Shown piece after piece: positions 1 to 9,449 of a stretch of 64,000 bases of DNA (positions within the stretch are counted from its first letter, which is position 1; every line of letters starts with the position of its first letter). Under the pieces are notes generated by a model, which ran no database searches, had not been told where the DNA came from, and saw only the letters and a list, made by a program, of their open reading frames with translations. The stretch comes from G963666705 sp963666705 (GTDB lineage Bacteria; Pseudomonadota; Alphaproteobacteria; CADEGL01): assembly GCA_963666705.2 (NCBI GenBank), contig CAXXKO010000018.1, positions 62,001 to 126,000 on the forward strand, written 5' to 3'. The position numbers and the translations under genes were made by a program.

Positions 1-808
1 ACAGCATGTTGTCCGAATTGTGGAACGGGTTCTCCTCGTAGACGAACTTGCCGACGAAATAGCCGATGGCGCCACCGAACACCACATCCGAGGCCCAGTG
101 CTTGTTGTCGTTGATGCGCGAGAGCGAGGTGAGGGCGGCCAGCGTATAGGCGCCGATCTGGATGGCGGGGCTATGCTGGTATTCCGACGCAACCACGGCG
201 GCAAGCGCCCAGGCATGGGTCGAATGACCGGAGGGGAAGGACTTCGTGCCCCCAAGCCCCTCGAACAGGGTGTGGTCGTCGGTGTTGTTGGGCCGCTCGC
301 GCCCGGCCAGGCTCTTGATGCCCTCGGTTATGCCGGCGCTGAGGATGAAAGCCTCGGCCGCGAGCAGGGCCGTCTCCTGCATCCGGCCCCCTTCCTCCAC
401 GTCACCGAAGCCGTAGCGCACGAGCCCGCCGGCCGCGAAAAAGCTCGGCAGGGCCGGCAGGATCCATTTGGTGTCGCCAAAGGACTGGAAGATGCTGGCC
501 GCTTCGTCCGTGCCGTTGTTTCTGATGTCGTGCTGCCAGAAATCGTTGAAGGGCTCATCGGCGAGGAAAACGATGCCCGTCACGGCCGCGACGCCGGCCG
601 CGTTTATCCAATCGTCCTGGTCCCATCGCACCGGCGAGGCCAGGATCTTGGCCGCATCGTCGATATATTCGAGCCAATAGTCGCCGCGGAAGAGGGAGTA
701 TTCGGGCTCGCCATCCTCCGCCGCCTTGGCGGCGCCGTCGCCCACGGCCGCTACTACGGCCACGAGCGCGGCGACGGCAAGCCGGCGGATTGAGGACGAT
801 CGGGCCAT
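1..808 (-). CDS. PAP2-family phosphatase, partial (C-terminus beyond left edge)
   Basis: The minus strand from an ATG at 808 is open to the window edge, giving 269 residues with no stop. The start is followed by a basic N-terminus and an Ala/Val-rich signal-like segment ending near AAKAAEDG. All three type 2 phosphatidic acid phosphatase motifs are visible: KSLAGRERP, PSGHSTHA, and SRINDNKHWASD, which carries the catalytic His and Asp. The family removes phosphate from lipid phosphates or undecaprenyl pyrophosphate on the periplasmic side; the substrate cannot be told here. The gene stands alone, about 150 bp downstream of the MFS pair on the same strand. Only the end after the third motif is missing. 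Confidence 0.9.
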   Translation of the reverse strand, partial: MARSSSIRRLAVAALVAVVAAVGDGAAKAAEDGEPEYSLFRGDYWLEYIDDAAKILASPVRWDQDDWINAAGVAAVTGIVFLADEPFNDFWQHDIRNNGTDEAASIFQSFGDTKWILPALPSFFAAGGLVRYGFGDVEEGGRMQETALLAAEAFILSAGITEGIKSLAGRERPNNTDDHTLFEGLGGTKSFPSGHSTHAWALAAVVASEYQHSPAIQIGAYTLAALTSLSRINDNKHWASDVVFGGAIGYFVGKFVYEENPFHNSDNML

Positions 809-956
809 GTTCCCTCGCCTTCGTGGCGGACATGACGGAGGGCGGGCCGTCACCCAACGGCCGTACACACCTTTCCCGGCGCATGAGGCGCGCGAGTGCC
901 ACATGGACTCTTTACACGGATTCAGGCGGTTAGCCAAGACCGTGTCCGACATAGGC

Positions 957-2237
957 CTATGCTGGAGGTGGCGAATTTTCATTCTCGGGCGGCTCGGCGC
1001 CCGCCGGGCTCTCCGAATCGACGCGTGGATCGAGGCCCTTGACCACCGCCGAGGTGGCGGGCAGGGCGACGAATGCGCCTTGTTCCGCCTTCGGCCGCGC
1101 GTCGCGCCGGGTCATGCGGTAGAGGGCGAAGGCGCCGAGCAGAAGATTGATGGCGGCGGCATAGACGAAGAGCCCCGCCGGGCCGATCCATGCCATCAGC
1201 GCCGAGGCCGTGAACGGCCCCACGACCGCGCCCGTACCATAGATGAGGAGGTAGCCGCCAGACGCCTTGACCAGGTCGCCGGGGGCGATGAAGTCATTGG
1301 CGTGGCTGATGCTGATCGAATAGACGGTGAAGGAGAGACCGCCGTAGAGGGCGACGAAGGCGAACAGCGCCACGTGCGACGTCTCCGCGGCCGGGACGAT
1401 CGCGAGGCTCGCCAGGGCCACGCCGAAGAAGACCCCCGTCAGCACCGTGCGCCGGTCGAAGCGGTCCGAGATCCAGCCCACCGGCCATTGCATGAGGAGC
1501 CCGGCGAACACGGTCAAGCCCATGAAGGCGGAGATGCCGGCCACGTCGAGCCCAACGCCCTGGGCGAAGATCGGCCCCATGCCGTAGAAGGAGGAGTTGA
1601 CGAGACCGGCGCCGGCGACGCCCGTGAGCCCGAGCGGCGAGACCGCCCACAGCTCTCGGATCTTGAGCCGCGAGCGCTCCTCGACGACGGGGGCGGCGGC
1701 GGCCGTCAGGGTGACGGGCAGGACACCCAAGGTGAGAAGCACGCCCGCGAGGACGAAGAGCTCGAAGCCACCCGGGTCGCCGGCGTTGAGGAGCAGTTGG
1801 CCGACGCCGACGGCGAAGTAGATCGTGATCATGTAGATGGCGAGGATCTTGCCGCGTGTCTTCCTGGTGGCCCGCTCGTTGGTCCAGCTTTCGCTGACCA
1901 TGATGAGGCCGGCCATGCATGTGCCCGTGACCAGGCGCAGCACGCCCCACGCGATGGGGAAGATGACCAGGACGTGGCCGAGGCCCGACGCGGCCAGGAG
2001 GGCGGCGGCGGCGGCGAAGGTGCGGATATGGCCGACCCGCTCGATGACGCGCGGGACCAGGCGGGCGCCGATTATCTGGCCCGCGAAATAGCACGACATG
2101 ACGAGGCCCACGACCTCGGTCGGGAAGCCCTCCATCCCCATGCGCAGGCCGAGGAGGGTGGTAAGCAGGCCGTTCCCCACCTGCACGATGCCCATGCCGA
2201 GGATGATGGCGCCGACCGAGCTCAGGATCGCCGGCAT
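957..2237 (-). CDS. MFS transporter (second of tandem pair)
   Basis: A 426-residue polytopic membrane protein that starts MPAILSSVGAIILG. Hydrophobic helices run through most of it. An MFS-like loop lies after the second helix (IERVGHIRTF) and another in the second half (WISDRFDRRTVL). I chose the start at 2237 because its ATG shares one base with the TGA of the upstream paralogue (TGATG), which indicates translational coupling; the longer open frame would begin inside that gene. It resembles YcaD-type MFS carriers, and the substrate is unknown. Together with its neighbour it is an obvious tandem duplication. The C-terminal 35-40 residues are polar, acidic and probably cytoplasmic. Confidence 0.85.
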   Translation of the reverse strand: MPAILSSVGAIILGMGIVQVGNGLLTTLLGLRMGMEGFPTEVVGLVMSCYFAGQIIGARLVPRVIERVGHIRTFAAAAALLAASGLGHVLVIFPIAWGVLRLVTGTCMAGLIMVSESWTNERATRKTRGKILAIYMITIYFAVGVGQLLLNAGDPGGFELFVLAGVLLTLGVLPVTLTAAAAPVVEERSRLKIRELWAVSPLGLTGVAGAGLVNSSFYGMGPIFAQGVGLDVAGISAFMGLTVFAGLLMQWPVGWISDRFDRRTVLTGVFFGVALASLAIVPAAETSHVALFAFVALYGGLSFTVYSISISHANDFIAPGDLVKASGGYLLIYGTGAVVGPFTASALMAWIGPAGLFVYAAAINLLLGAFALYRMTRRDARPKAEQGAFVALPATSAVVKGLDPRVDSESPAGAEPPENENSPPPA

Positions 2238-3538
2238 CAGCTCACCCCGTTGGTGTCGTCCCAGGGGGCCGTCGGGTCTTCGTCCTCCGTCGCCGACTCG
2301 ACGTATTCGGTCCGCGGGTCGAGCTGATAGGCGACCGGCGTGGTGACGGAGCCGCCCTGTGGCTGGGCCACGAAGGCGTCGCGCTCCTCGGGCGGCAAGG
2401 TAGGCCGCGCGCGCATGCGAACGAGGGCGAAGACGGTACATGCCGCGGCGGCGAGCGCCGTATGAACGAAGAGGCCGGAGGGGCCAATGGCTGCCATGAC
2501 GAGCGAGGCGGCGAAGGGGCCGATGGCCGCGCCGACGCCGAAGGCGAGCAACAGGCCGCCCGCCGCTTGGACCAGATCCTCAGGCTCGATGAAGTCGTTG
2601 GCGTGCGCGGCGGCCACGGAATACATGGTGTAGGAAAAACCACCGAATACAAGAGCGAAGGCGTCGAACACCAGGCCAGAGCCGCCCGCCGTTGCCACCA
2701 GGCCGACGCTCGAGAGGGCGATGCCGACCCCGATGACCGTGAGCACCCAGCGCCGGTCCCACGTGTCGGAGAGGCGACCGAGCGGCCATTGCAGCAGGAG
2801 GCCGCCGAAGACGGCGGTGGCAATCATGCGCGAGATGCCGGCCGTATCCAGGCCGACCTCGGCGGCGAAGACGGCCCCCATGCCCGAGAATGCGCCTGTG
2901 ATCAGCCCGCCCGCGAACATGCCGACGATGGCGAGCGGGGAGAGCCGCCACATCCTGGCGAGGGTGAAGCGCGAGCTTTCGATCGGTGCCGGCGAGGTCG
3001 CGCGGGTGAGCGAGACGGGGATGAGGGCCAGGCAGAAGAGAATCGCCGCCAGGCTGAAGAGCATGAAACCCTCGGGCGCGTCGAGCACCAGCAGGAACTG
3101 GCCGGCGCCGATGCCGATGAAGACCGTCAGCATGTAGACGGAGAGCACCCGGCCGCGGTTCTCGTTCGTCGCGCGCTCGTTGAGCCAGCTTTCCGTGACC
3201 ATGGAGAGCCCGGCCATGCCGAAGCCGCCGAGGAGCCTGAGCACGCCCCAGGCGACGGGGTCGACCAAGATGGCGTGGGCGACCGCGGCGATGCTGGTGG
3301 TGGCCGCGAGGACGGCGAAGGCGCGGATGTGGCCGACCCGGCCGATCAGTTTGCCGGCGACCTGGGTGCCGATGACGAAGCCGGCGTAATAGGCGCTCAT
3401 GACGAGACCGATGACCTCGGTTGGGAAACCCTCCGCCACCGCCCGCACGCCGAGCAGGGTGCTGAGCAGCCCGTAGCCGAGCATGGTGAAGAAATAGCCC
3501 AGGATCAGGGCGGCGATGGTGGTGAAGATACTGAACAT
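2237..3538 (-). CDS. MFS transporter (first of tandem pair)
   Basis: A 433-residue major facilitator protein, start MFSIFTTIAALILGYFF. A longer frame reaches 3601, but its extra residues are polar and charged and do not look like MFS. It is collinear with the next gene throughout: shared stretches include GFPTEVIGLVMS, GRVGHIRAF, ESWLNERAT, LLQWPLGRLSD and AHANDFI. The pair therefore arose by tandem duplication. Both end in an acidic, proline-rich tail. Two neighbouring MFS copies could act as a heteromer or have diverged in substrate; nothing nearby reveals the substrate. Confidence 0.85.
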   Translation of the reverse strand: MFSIFTTIAALILGYFFTMLGYGLLSTLLGVRAVAEGFPTEVIGLVMSAYYAGFVIGTQVAGKLIGRVGHIRAFAVLAATTSIAAVAHAILVDPVAWGVLRLLGGFGMAGLSMVTESWLNERATNENRGRVLSVYMLTVFIGIGAGQFLLVLDAPEGFMLFSLAAILFCLALIPVSLTRATSPAPIESSRFTLARMWRLSPLAIVGMFAGGLITGAFSGMGAVFAAEVGLDTAGISRMIATAVFGGLLLQWPLGRLSDTWDRRWVLTVIGVGIALSSVGLVATAGGSGLVFDAFALVFGGFSYTMYSVAAAHANDFIEPEDLVQAAGGLLLAFGVGAAIGPFAASLVMAAIGPSGLFVHTALAAAACTVFALVRMRARPTLPPEERDAFVAQPQGGSVTTPVAYQLDPRTEYVESATEDEDPTAPWDDTNGVS

Positions 3539-3706
3539 GGCGCCCGCGACTCTTCGAACGTCGGGATAGGTGGCCGCATCCCGCCCCGGCGGCGCCCACA
3601 TGACGCATCTTCATGCCACGCGCAAGGAAAAATCCGGCCGCGCCATGCGAAACCGCGCACCGTGAAGCGGGCGCCTAAGCTTTATGGATGTAGGCGTCGG
3701 CGGCGA

Positions 3707-3985
3707 TCAGTCGCCGACAGCCACCTTTCGGCCCCTATCCGTCAGCTTGCAGACCAGCCAGTCGGGCTTGATCGGGTTCGCGAACCAGGGCTCGGCCCAG
3801 CCGGCCTCGATGCAGCGCCGGATGGTGCGGACATCGATCCGCTTACCGATGAAATCGAAGAGGGGCAGCTTACCCCCCGGTTGATCGAGGCCGCGCTCGA
3901 GCCAATTCCGCTGCGCGGCCGATGGCCGGCGCCCGAGTCGCGACTTCCCCGCAACCACGTGCCCGGCCACAGACAACTGGGCCAT
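3707..3985 (-). CDS. Small conserved hypothetical protein
   Basis: A 92-residue basic soluble protein beginning MAQLSVAGHVVAGKSRLGRR, with an internal aromatic stretch (AGWAEPWFANPIKPDW) and ending LTDRGRKVAVGD. The last part looks like the wing of a small winged-helix fold (CKLTDRGRKVA), so DNA binding is conceivable, but this is inference. The start at 3985 is preferred over 4012 because the sequence becomes regular from this Met. It runs divergently from the DUF4396 gene. Codon use looks normal for the window. I do not recognise a named family. Confidence 0.6.
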   Translation of the reverse strand: MAQLSVAGHVVAGKSRLGRRPSAAQRNWLERGLDQPGGKLPLFDFIGKRIDVRTIRRCIEAGWAEPWFANPIKPDWLVCKLTDRGRKVAVGD

Positions 3986-4197
3986 GTTCGGCGTCTCCTC
4001 CCGATGACGCAAACCTTATTGTATGCCGAACGGCGGCGGAAATAAACCGGTCCAGTCAAATCGGCATCGCGGCGCCACGACCCTCGCCTTGCACAGTTAT
4101 GCGCGACCGGCCATTCTCGCACTTCCGGCGCGGCTGCGGCGGTGGCCCGCGATCGAGGGGCCGGAACGGACGAACGCGGGGAACGGGGGAGGCCGGT

Positions 4198-5076
4198 ATG
4201 CTCGATGGCGTCATTCTGCTTTGGTTCATTCTTACCGCGATGTCGCTCGCGTTCGTCGTCATCGACATCCGCAACACGCCCGAATCGGTGGTGCTCAAGT
4301 GGGGCTTCATCCTGCTCGTCGCCTACACCGGGCCCATCGGCCTCTTCCTCTACGTGGTCGGCTGCCGCGAGCCGCTGCCCGGCCTTCACGAGCGCTACGT
4401 CGCAGTGCTCTGGCGCCAGGTGCTGGGCTCGACCATGCACTGCGTCTCGGGCGACGGGGTGGGCATCCTCGCCGGCGCCGTGATCGGCGCTTTCCTCGCC
4501 CTCTCGCCGATCCCCGACATCATCCTCGAATACGTGCTCGGCTTCGGCTTCGGCTGGACCATTTTCCAGTCCCTGTTCATGAAGGACTCGGCCGGCGGCT
4601 CCTACGCCAAGGCTCTGGCGAACACCTTCCTCCCCGAGCTCGTGTCCATGAACGCGCTGATGGCCGGCATGGTGCCGCTGATGCGCATCCTGATGGCCAA
4701 TATCGAGGGCGCTGGCGATCCCCTGGGTGCGCGCTTCTGGTTCGTCATGTCCATGGCGCTCCTGCTCGGCTTCATCATCGCCTATCCCATGAACTGGTGG
4801 CTGGTCGCCCGCGGCCTCAAGCACGGCATGATGACCGTGCGCACGGAGGATGGCGCCGCCGCCGGGCATGGCGGCCACGGCGGCGGCGAAGGCAGTCATG
4901 TGGGTCATGGCGGCGGCGGTCATGGCGGTGACGGGGGCGGTGACGGGGGCGGTCACGGGGGCGGCCACGGTGGCGGCAAGTCCGCCACCGTCGTCGAGAT
5001 CGCGGTCGTAACCCTGCTGTCCTTCGGCCTGTTGGCGGTCGGGCTCGGCATCGCCGCGCTCGCCGGCACCTTTTGA
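4198..5076 (+). CDS. DUF4396-like membrane protein with His/Gly-rich linker
   Basis: A 292-residue integral membrane protein starting MLDGVILLWFILTAMSLAF. Several hydrophobic segments follow, including VLKWGFILLVAYTGPIGLFL and a loop with MHCVSGDGVGILAG, a layout I associate with DUF4396. Between the main membrane domain and a last C-terminal helix lies a low-complexity linker, about residues 223-261, built almost only of Gly and His with a few Asp. Such linkers bind transition metals in copper and nickel proteins, so a metal-related role is plausible but not shown. Earlier open frame upstream of 4198 is not membrane-like and was excluded. Confidence 0.75.
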   Translation: MLDGVILLWFILTAMSLAFVVIDIRNTPESVVLKWGFILLVAYTGPIGLFLYVVGCREPLPGLHERYVAVLWRQVLGSTMHCVSGDGVGILAGAVIGAFLALSPIPDIILEYVLGFGFGWTIFQSLFMKDSAGGSYAKALANTFLPELVSMNALMAGMVPLMRILMANIEGAGDPLGARFWFVMSMALLLGFIIAYPMNWWLVARGLKHGMMTVRTEDGAAAGHGGHGGGEGSHVGHGGGGHGGDGGGDGGGHGGGHGGGKSATVVEIAVVTLLSFGLLAVGLGIAALAGTF

Positions 5077-5097
5077 TTGCGCCGCGGCGGGGCCGCT

Positions 5098-5538
5098 TCA
5101 GCGCACCGTCTCGACGCTCCACGAGGTCTGGGAGGGTGGCGGGAAGCTCGCCGCGTACTGCACCTCCATGCGCACCTGACGGTCGAGGCGGCGCGGGATG
5201 CCGAATCGGATCACGCTCGCGGGGCGACTCCATTCCATGATGCGCACGAGCTGGTCCGAGTTCACGTCGTTCGCGACGTTGACGGTGAAGGCGCCGCGCT
5301 CATGGGTGAGGCTGGGGGAGCCGAAGAGCAGCAGCAGCGCCTCGCGCACGCGCTCGAAGGTCCGGGCCGTCGTGTCCCGGTTACCGACATTGTCGAACTC
5401 GATGATGAGGGCACTGACGGTGATCTCGCCGCCCGCGTGTTCGAGGGCGACGCGCTGACGCTGGTCGATCTCCGGCAGCAGCCGCGCGTCGTAGACCACG
5501 ACGCCCGGCTGGTCGACGCCGCCGACGATGCACACCAC
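5098..5538 (-). CDS. Hypothetical protein, N-terminus probably lost to a frameshift
   Basis: The frame ending at 5098 encodes a convincing globular protein (VALEHAGGEITVSALIIEFDN, NVANDVNSDQLVRIMEWSRP). Its only in-frame starts are GTG codons at about 5538-5541. Just upstream, in another frame, an ATG at 5650 encodes MRNLLNQSRPAAIGMALAVA, a good Sec signal peptide that then turns into nonsense. Joining the two near 5575-5590 would give a normal exported protein continuing GLGLATARERLAVVCIVGG. I infer an indel in the signal-peptide region. The function is unknown. It converges with the DUF4396 gene. Confidence 0.55.
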   Translation of the reverse strand: MVCIVGGVDQPGVVVYDARLLPEIDQRQRVALEHAGGEITVSALIIEFDNVGNRDTTARTFERVREALLLLFGSPSLTHERGAFTVNVANDVNSDQLVRIMEWSRPASVIRFGIPRRLDRQVRMEVQYAASFPPPSQTSWSVETVR

Positions 5539-5810
5539 CGCCAGGCGCTCGCGCGCCGTCGCCAGGCCGAGGCCCGGCGGGCGCGGTGACCGCCACGGCG
5601 AGGGCCATGCCGATGGCCGCGGGCCGACTCTGGTTTAGTAAGTTTCGCATCGCTCCGCCCCGGGGACTGCCGGCAATTTCCGCGCGAGGTCGCAACAATT
5701 GAGAAATTATGTACCGATTTGGATTCACCACCTATAAGACGAGATTCTTCGGCGCAGAAATAAAATGGTGCCTGGGCGTGACTGACGCGAACGGCGAGAG
5801 GAGGCTGAGC

Positions 5811-6485
5811 ATGGTGGAGATGGGCAGGATCAGGCGGCCGCGGAAGGCGCTCGTCGAGGGCTTCGGGCAGCTCGCAACCAGCACCCTCGCCAACGCGCTC
5901 GACGATTTGGGCTTCGACGGGGTGATGCCGAACCTGCGCCCGGTCGCGCGCGGCACGCGCTTCGCCGGGCCCGCCTTTACGGTCAAGGAGGTGACGGGGG
6001 TACTCGGCAGCTACCCGCCGGCCGACTTTCGCCTGGGCGAAGTGATCGACGGTGCGCGGCCCGGCGACGTGATCGTCATCGACAACGCCGGGCATCAGGT
6101 CTCGACTTGGGGCGGGCTCGCCTCCTTCACCGCCAAGACGCGCGGCGTGGCGGGGCTCGTGGTCGATGGCGGGGTGCGCGACGCCGACGAGATCGAGGAA
6201 TTCGGCTTCCCCGTCTTCTCGCGCCACGTAGTGCCGACCTCGGGCAAGGGGCGGCTCAAGATCCTGGCCATCAACCGGGAGGTGCGTATGGACGGGGTGC
6301 GCGTGCGCCCCGGCGACATCGTGGTAGGCGACGGCACCGGCGTCATCTGCGTGCCGCGCGAGCTGGCGGAGGAGGCTCAGGCGCTTGCCGCCCGCTTCGA
6401 CGCCCAGGACAGGGAAGCCATCGCCGAGATCCGCGACCATGGCCTGAGCTTCACCGAGGCGCTCCGCAAGTTCGCGAAGATTTGA
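5811..6485 (+). CDS. RraA-like / HMG-CHA aldolase family protein
   Basis: A 224-residue protein in the RraA-like fold. The start at 5811 is preceded by a strong purine-rich ribosome site (gagaggaggc); the 34 extra codons upstream look random. The family signature is present: GGLASFTAK near residue 101 and VVDGGVRDADEI with Arg123-Asp124, the metal and substrate pair of 4-hydroxy-4-methyl-2-oxoglutarate/oxaloacetate aldolases. Family members are either such aldolases or RNase E inhibitors. The context suggests an enzyme rather than the E. coli-type RNase E regulator. A small exported protein follows after only 8 bp, so they probably share a transcript. Confidence 0.85.
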   Translation: MVEMGRIRRPRKALVEGFGQLATSTLANALDDLGFDGVMPNLRPVARGTRFAGPAFTVKEVTGVLGSYPPADFRLGEVIDGARPGDVIVIDNAGHQVSTWGGLASFTAKTRGVAGLVVDGGVRDADEIEEFGFPVFSRHVVPTSGKGRLKILAINREVRMDGVRVRPGDIVVGDGTGVICVPRELAEEAQALAARFDAQDREAIAEIRDHGLSFTEALRKFAKI

Positions 6486-6493
6486 GAGTCCTC

Positions 6494-7066
6494 ATGTGGC
6501 GCGCGCTCGCCGTCGCCGCCGTCCTTTCGCTCGCGGCCGACCATGGCGTGGCCGCCACTGCGGACGCGGCACTGGGCACGTCCTGGATCGTGGACACCGC
6601 GGGCGAGGGCGGGGCGGGGGCATGCCGCATCACCGCCGACGCCACCAACGAGGCCCTGCGCGCGGCCAAGCGCGACATCGAGGCGAGCGGGACCGTAAGC
6701 CACGCCTCGCTCGCGGCCATCATGCGCAACGCCGTCCGCCTCAAGCTCACCCGCGCCGGGGAGGGGTTCACGCTGCTGCTGGTCGTCGTGGCCGGCATCG
6801 AGCTCGATCGCCCGGTCGCGCTCGGCATCGATGGCGAGCCCGTACTGGCCTTCCCCGGCAACGCCTGCACCGACATCAAGCGCGGTGTGAGCGGCTGCCC
6901 GGCCAGCGTCGCGGACACGGCTCGGTTCCTCGCCCGCGCCGAGGGTGCCCGGGCCGCCCATGCCCGCTACACCCCGCGCGGCGAGGACGGGCGCAACGAG
7001 ATGCTGTTCGGCCTGGCCGGCCTCGCCGCCGCGCTCGCGGAATGCCGGGTTGCGCCCGCCGGCTGA
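6494..7066 (+). CDS. Exported hypothetical protein
   Basis: A 190-residue protein that begins MWRALAVAAVLSLAADHGVA, a typical Sec signal peptide with cleavage probably after AATA. The mature part contains four cysteines spread over GACRIT, NACTDI, SGCPAS and AECRVA, which could form disulfides in the periplasm. The start is 8 bp after the stop of the RraA-like gene, so it is likely co-transcribed. I do not recognise a family. A longer open frame begins inside the upstream gene but is a shadow of it. Its 3' end faces the REP-like palindromes. Confidence 0.7.
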   Translation: MWRALAVAAVLSLAADHGVAATADAALGTSWIVDTAGEGGAGACRITADATNEALRAAKRDIEASGTVSHASLAAIMRNAVRLKLTRAGEGFTLLLVVVAGIELDRPVALGIDGEPVLAFPGNACTDIKRGVSGCPASVADTARFLARAEGARAAHARYTPRGEDGRNEMLFGLAGLAAALAECRVAPAG

Positions 7067-7163
7067 CCGGCGCCCCGCATGTCTGAAAACACCCAGTTTT
7101 GGTGACGCCGGCTCGTACGCGGTTCTGGCCCTGGCCCTAGTGATGTGAACGCGACAAAAGAAT

Positions 7164-7300
7164 CCCCCTCTCCCCTTGGGGAGGGTCGGGGTGAGGGGGT
7201 GCGCGCCCGCGAGTAAAAAGACTCTTTCGGCCGCCTGCCGGCGGCCACGCCCTCACCCGGCGCGCCATGCGCGCCACCCTCTCCCCGGTGGGGAGAGGGT
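7164..7300. repeat. Pair of REP-like palindromes between convergent genes
   Basis: Two GC-rich palindromes in opposite orientation. The right one, 7276-7300, is a perfect 11-bp stem (ACCCTCTCCCC with its complement) around a 3-base loop. The left one, 7164-7199, has arms CCCCCTCTCCCC and GGGGTGAGGGGG. The motif resembles the CCCTC/GAGGG intergenic repeats scattered in many proteobacterial genomes. Placed between two convergent genes, it may end transcription from both sides or stabilise mRNA ends. The rest of 7067-7322 shows no gene. Confidence 0.75.
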
Positions 7301-7322
7301 TCAAAGCTTCAGACTCGAACCA

Positions 7323-9174
7323 CTAGCGCGCCGCCGGCCCGCCCCGCAGCGCGTGGATCTCGATCTGCTCGCGCCGCCCGCGGAGCGTGTGGGCGCCGAG
7401 GGGCTCGAGCTCGTAGGCCCCGGTCGCCGCCGCCTTCACGCTGGCCGAGGTAAGGATGTTCGTATCGTCCGCCGGATGGCCGATCTGCTTGCCGATCTCC
7501 TCCAGGCGCTGGGCCACGTTCACCGGATCGCCGACGACCGTATAATCGATCCGTCCCGGGCTGCCGATGTTGCCGGCGACCACCCGGCCGAGGTGGATGC
7601 CGATGCGCAGCCGGATCCCTTTGCCGCCCGCCGCCACTCGCCGGCGGTTGTCGTCCGTGAGCCCGCCGCGGATGGCGAGTGCCGCCCGCAAGGCCCGGTC
7701 CGCCATGTCGGAGTAGGGCTCTGGCGCGCCCCAAAGGGCCATGAGGCTATCGCCCATATACTTGTCGATGGTCCCACCCTCGGCCTCGACGCAGCCGGCG
7801 ATCAGGGTGAAATGCTCGTTCAGCAGCGCCGCGGCATCCTCCGCGGAGAGGCCCTCGGAGAGGGCCGTGAAGCCGACGATGTCGGTGAACATCACGGCCA
7901 CCTCGCGATGGCTCGTCGTGGCAGCCTCCTCGGGGCCTAGGCGTATCAAGCGCCGGACCAGCGCCTTGGGCACATAGCGCTCGAACCAGCGCAGGCCCTC
8001 GAGCATGGAATTGAACGCGTCCGCCGCCTCGTTCAGCTCCTTGAAGAAGCTGCCCGGGATCTTCTCGATGGCGCCGAAGTCGAGGTCGTGAACCTTGCCC
8101 GTGCCGTCCGCCAGCCGGCGCACCGGCCGCGCGATCTGCCGGCCGATGTAGGCGGCGGCGAGGGCCGCGGCCACCGATATGGCCAGACACAGGACGATTG
8201 CCCAGCGCAGCCGCAGGACCTCCGACATGAGGTCGACGGACTCGAAGTAGGTCCCGACGATGAGGGGGCGGTCGCCGTACCCGACGATCTCGCGGCTGAG
8301 GATGACGTTAGGTCCGGTCCCCCAGATAAGCGAACCGGATGCCGGGGCCGGAGAGGACGCGTTCCTCGAGCGAGCGCCTGGGCTGCTCCTCCCACATCGA
8401 GGCCAGGATCGGATCGCCGAACGTGGCCTGGGCGGGCAACATGGCGAGCCGCGTGAGGTTGCCATAGCCGAAGGCCATCATCGGGTGCGCGAGCACCGCG
8501 TCGCGGCCGTGGAGGACGAAGGCATTGGCGCAGAACTCCATCTCGACGTCCGAGATGAACTCCGAGAGCCGGGTGGTGGAGACGAGCGCAGAGACGAGGC
8601 CGAGGAATTCCCCGTCCCTCTCGACCGGATAGTGGTAGTTGAGCGTCGCCTGCCCGTACTGCTCCCGCCACAGGAGCTTTCCCCAGAACGGCTCGCGGTC
8701 CCTCGAAGCGGCCGTGAAGATATCCATCAGGTCGTCGTCGTTCTTGATCGAGGAGAAGACCGGCACGACCTCGTCTTCGCCACGCTCGGCACCGAACAGC
8801 TTGAGGTCGGTGCCGGCGAAGGAGATGCTGACGATCTGGGGGGTCGCGGCGAGGGTCCCGTTCATGAGGGCGATGAACTCGTCGGACGGCCCCGGCTCGA
8901 CGTCTCGGGCGGCAATCCGGTCGGCGATGAACGCGGCCTGGGCCTCGGCCGCCCCCAGGTAGAGGCGGATGCGGTCGGATTCGGCGGACACCAGGAGCGC
9001 CGCCTTCTGGCGCAGCAGGTCGACGGTGTTCCGGTAGCCGCTGACCAGGCCCACGCTGAGCACGCTCGCCACCGCCGTCAGCACGAAGAAGCCGAGCCCG
9101 AGGCCGAGCGCCACGGACATGGAGGCTTCCCACGGCCTCCCGGCTTCGCCTTTCCTGCGTCCGAACCGCCCCAT
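7323..9174 (-). pseudogene. Class III adenylate/guanylate cyclase with sensor domain, frameshifted
   Basis: Two minus-strand frames form one protein. The N-terminal part, from 9174 (or a second Met at 9120), has a membrane helix, a large periplasmic dCache-like sensor region and stops after IRFAYLGDRT. The C-terminal part, in the next frame, resumes at TGPNVILSREIVGYGDRP, then a second membrane helix, a HAMP-like linker (GRQIARPVRRLADG) and a complete class III cyclase catalytic domain (FTDIVGFTALSE, GGTIDKYMGDSLMALWG, DYTVVGDPVNVAQRLE). The break lies at a run of five C at 8319-8323; removing one base restores a single frame of about 617 residues. Either the gene is dead or the base is an error. 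The intact form would make cAMP or cGMP in response to a periplasmic signal. Confidence 0.85.
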
Positions 9175-9449
9175 GCACAGCCACCGAATTCCGCGCGGGC
9201 GCACGGGGGATCCCGATTTCCCGCGCCTGGCACATTACAATCGATCCGACGGCGTGGCTATCTCGACCGTCCATGCCGGCGGCCCGTTCGCCCTCGCGCG
9301 AAAGGAGTTTCCACGCCACGGCGAATTCGGCGAACATGGGTCATCCACACGCCGTTAACGGATCCCAAAGCCCTCGGCGTGTTGGATGGCGAATTTGGAA
9401 GGGGTGCCGAAGCCGGGATCCCCGCGATCGGCGAAAGGGACGCGGACGA

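Noticed and set aside
20..793. 257-residue plus-strand open frame over the PAP2 gene
   Set aside because: It is the antisense shadow of the PAP2 gene; it has no domain, and the minus strand shows all three phosphatase motifs.
726..4045. Two long plus-strand open frames (533 and 527 residues) opposite the MFS pair
   Set aside because: They are His/Asp/Arg-rich shadow translations of transporter genes, with no family motif.
7323..9174. Programmed ribosomal frameshifting in the cyclase
   Set aside because: There is no slippery heptamer or downstream structure that I can point to, and such control is not known for this family, so an indel is simpler.
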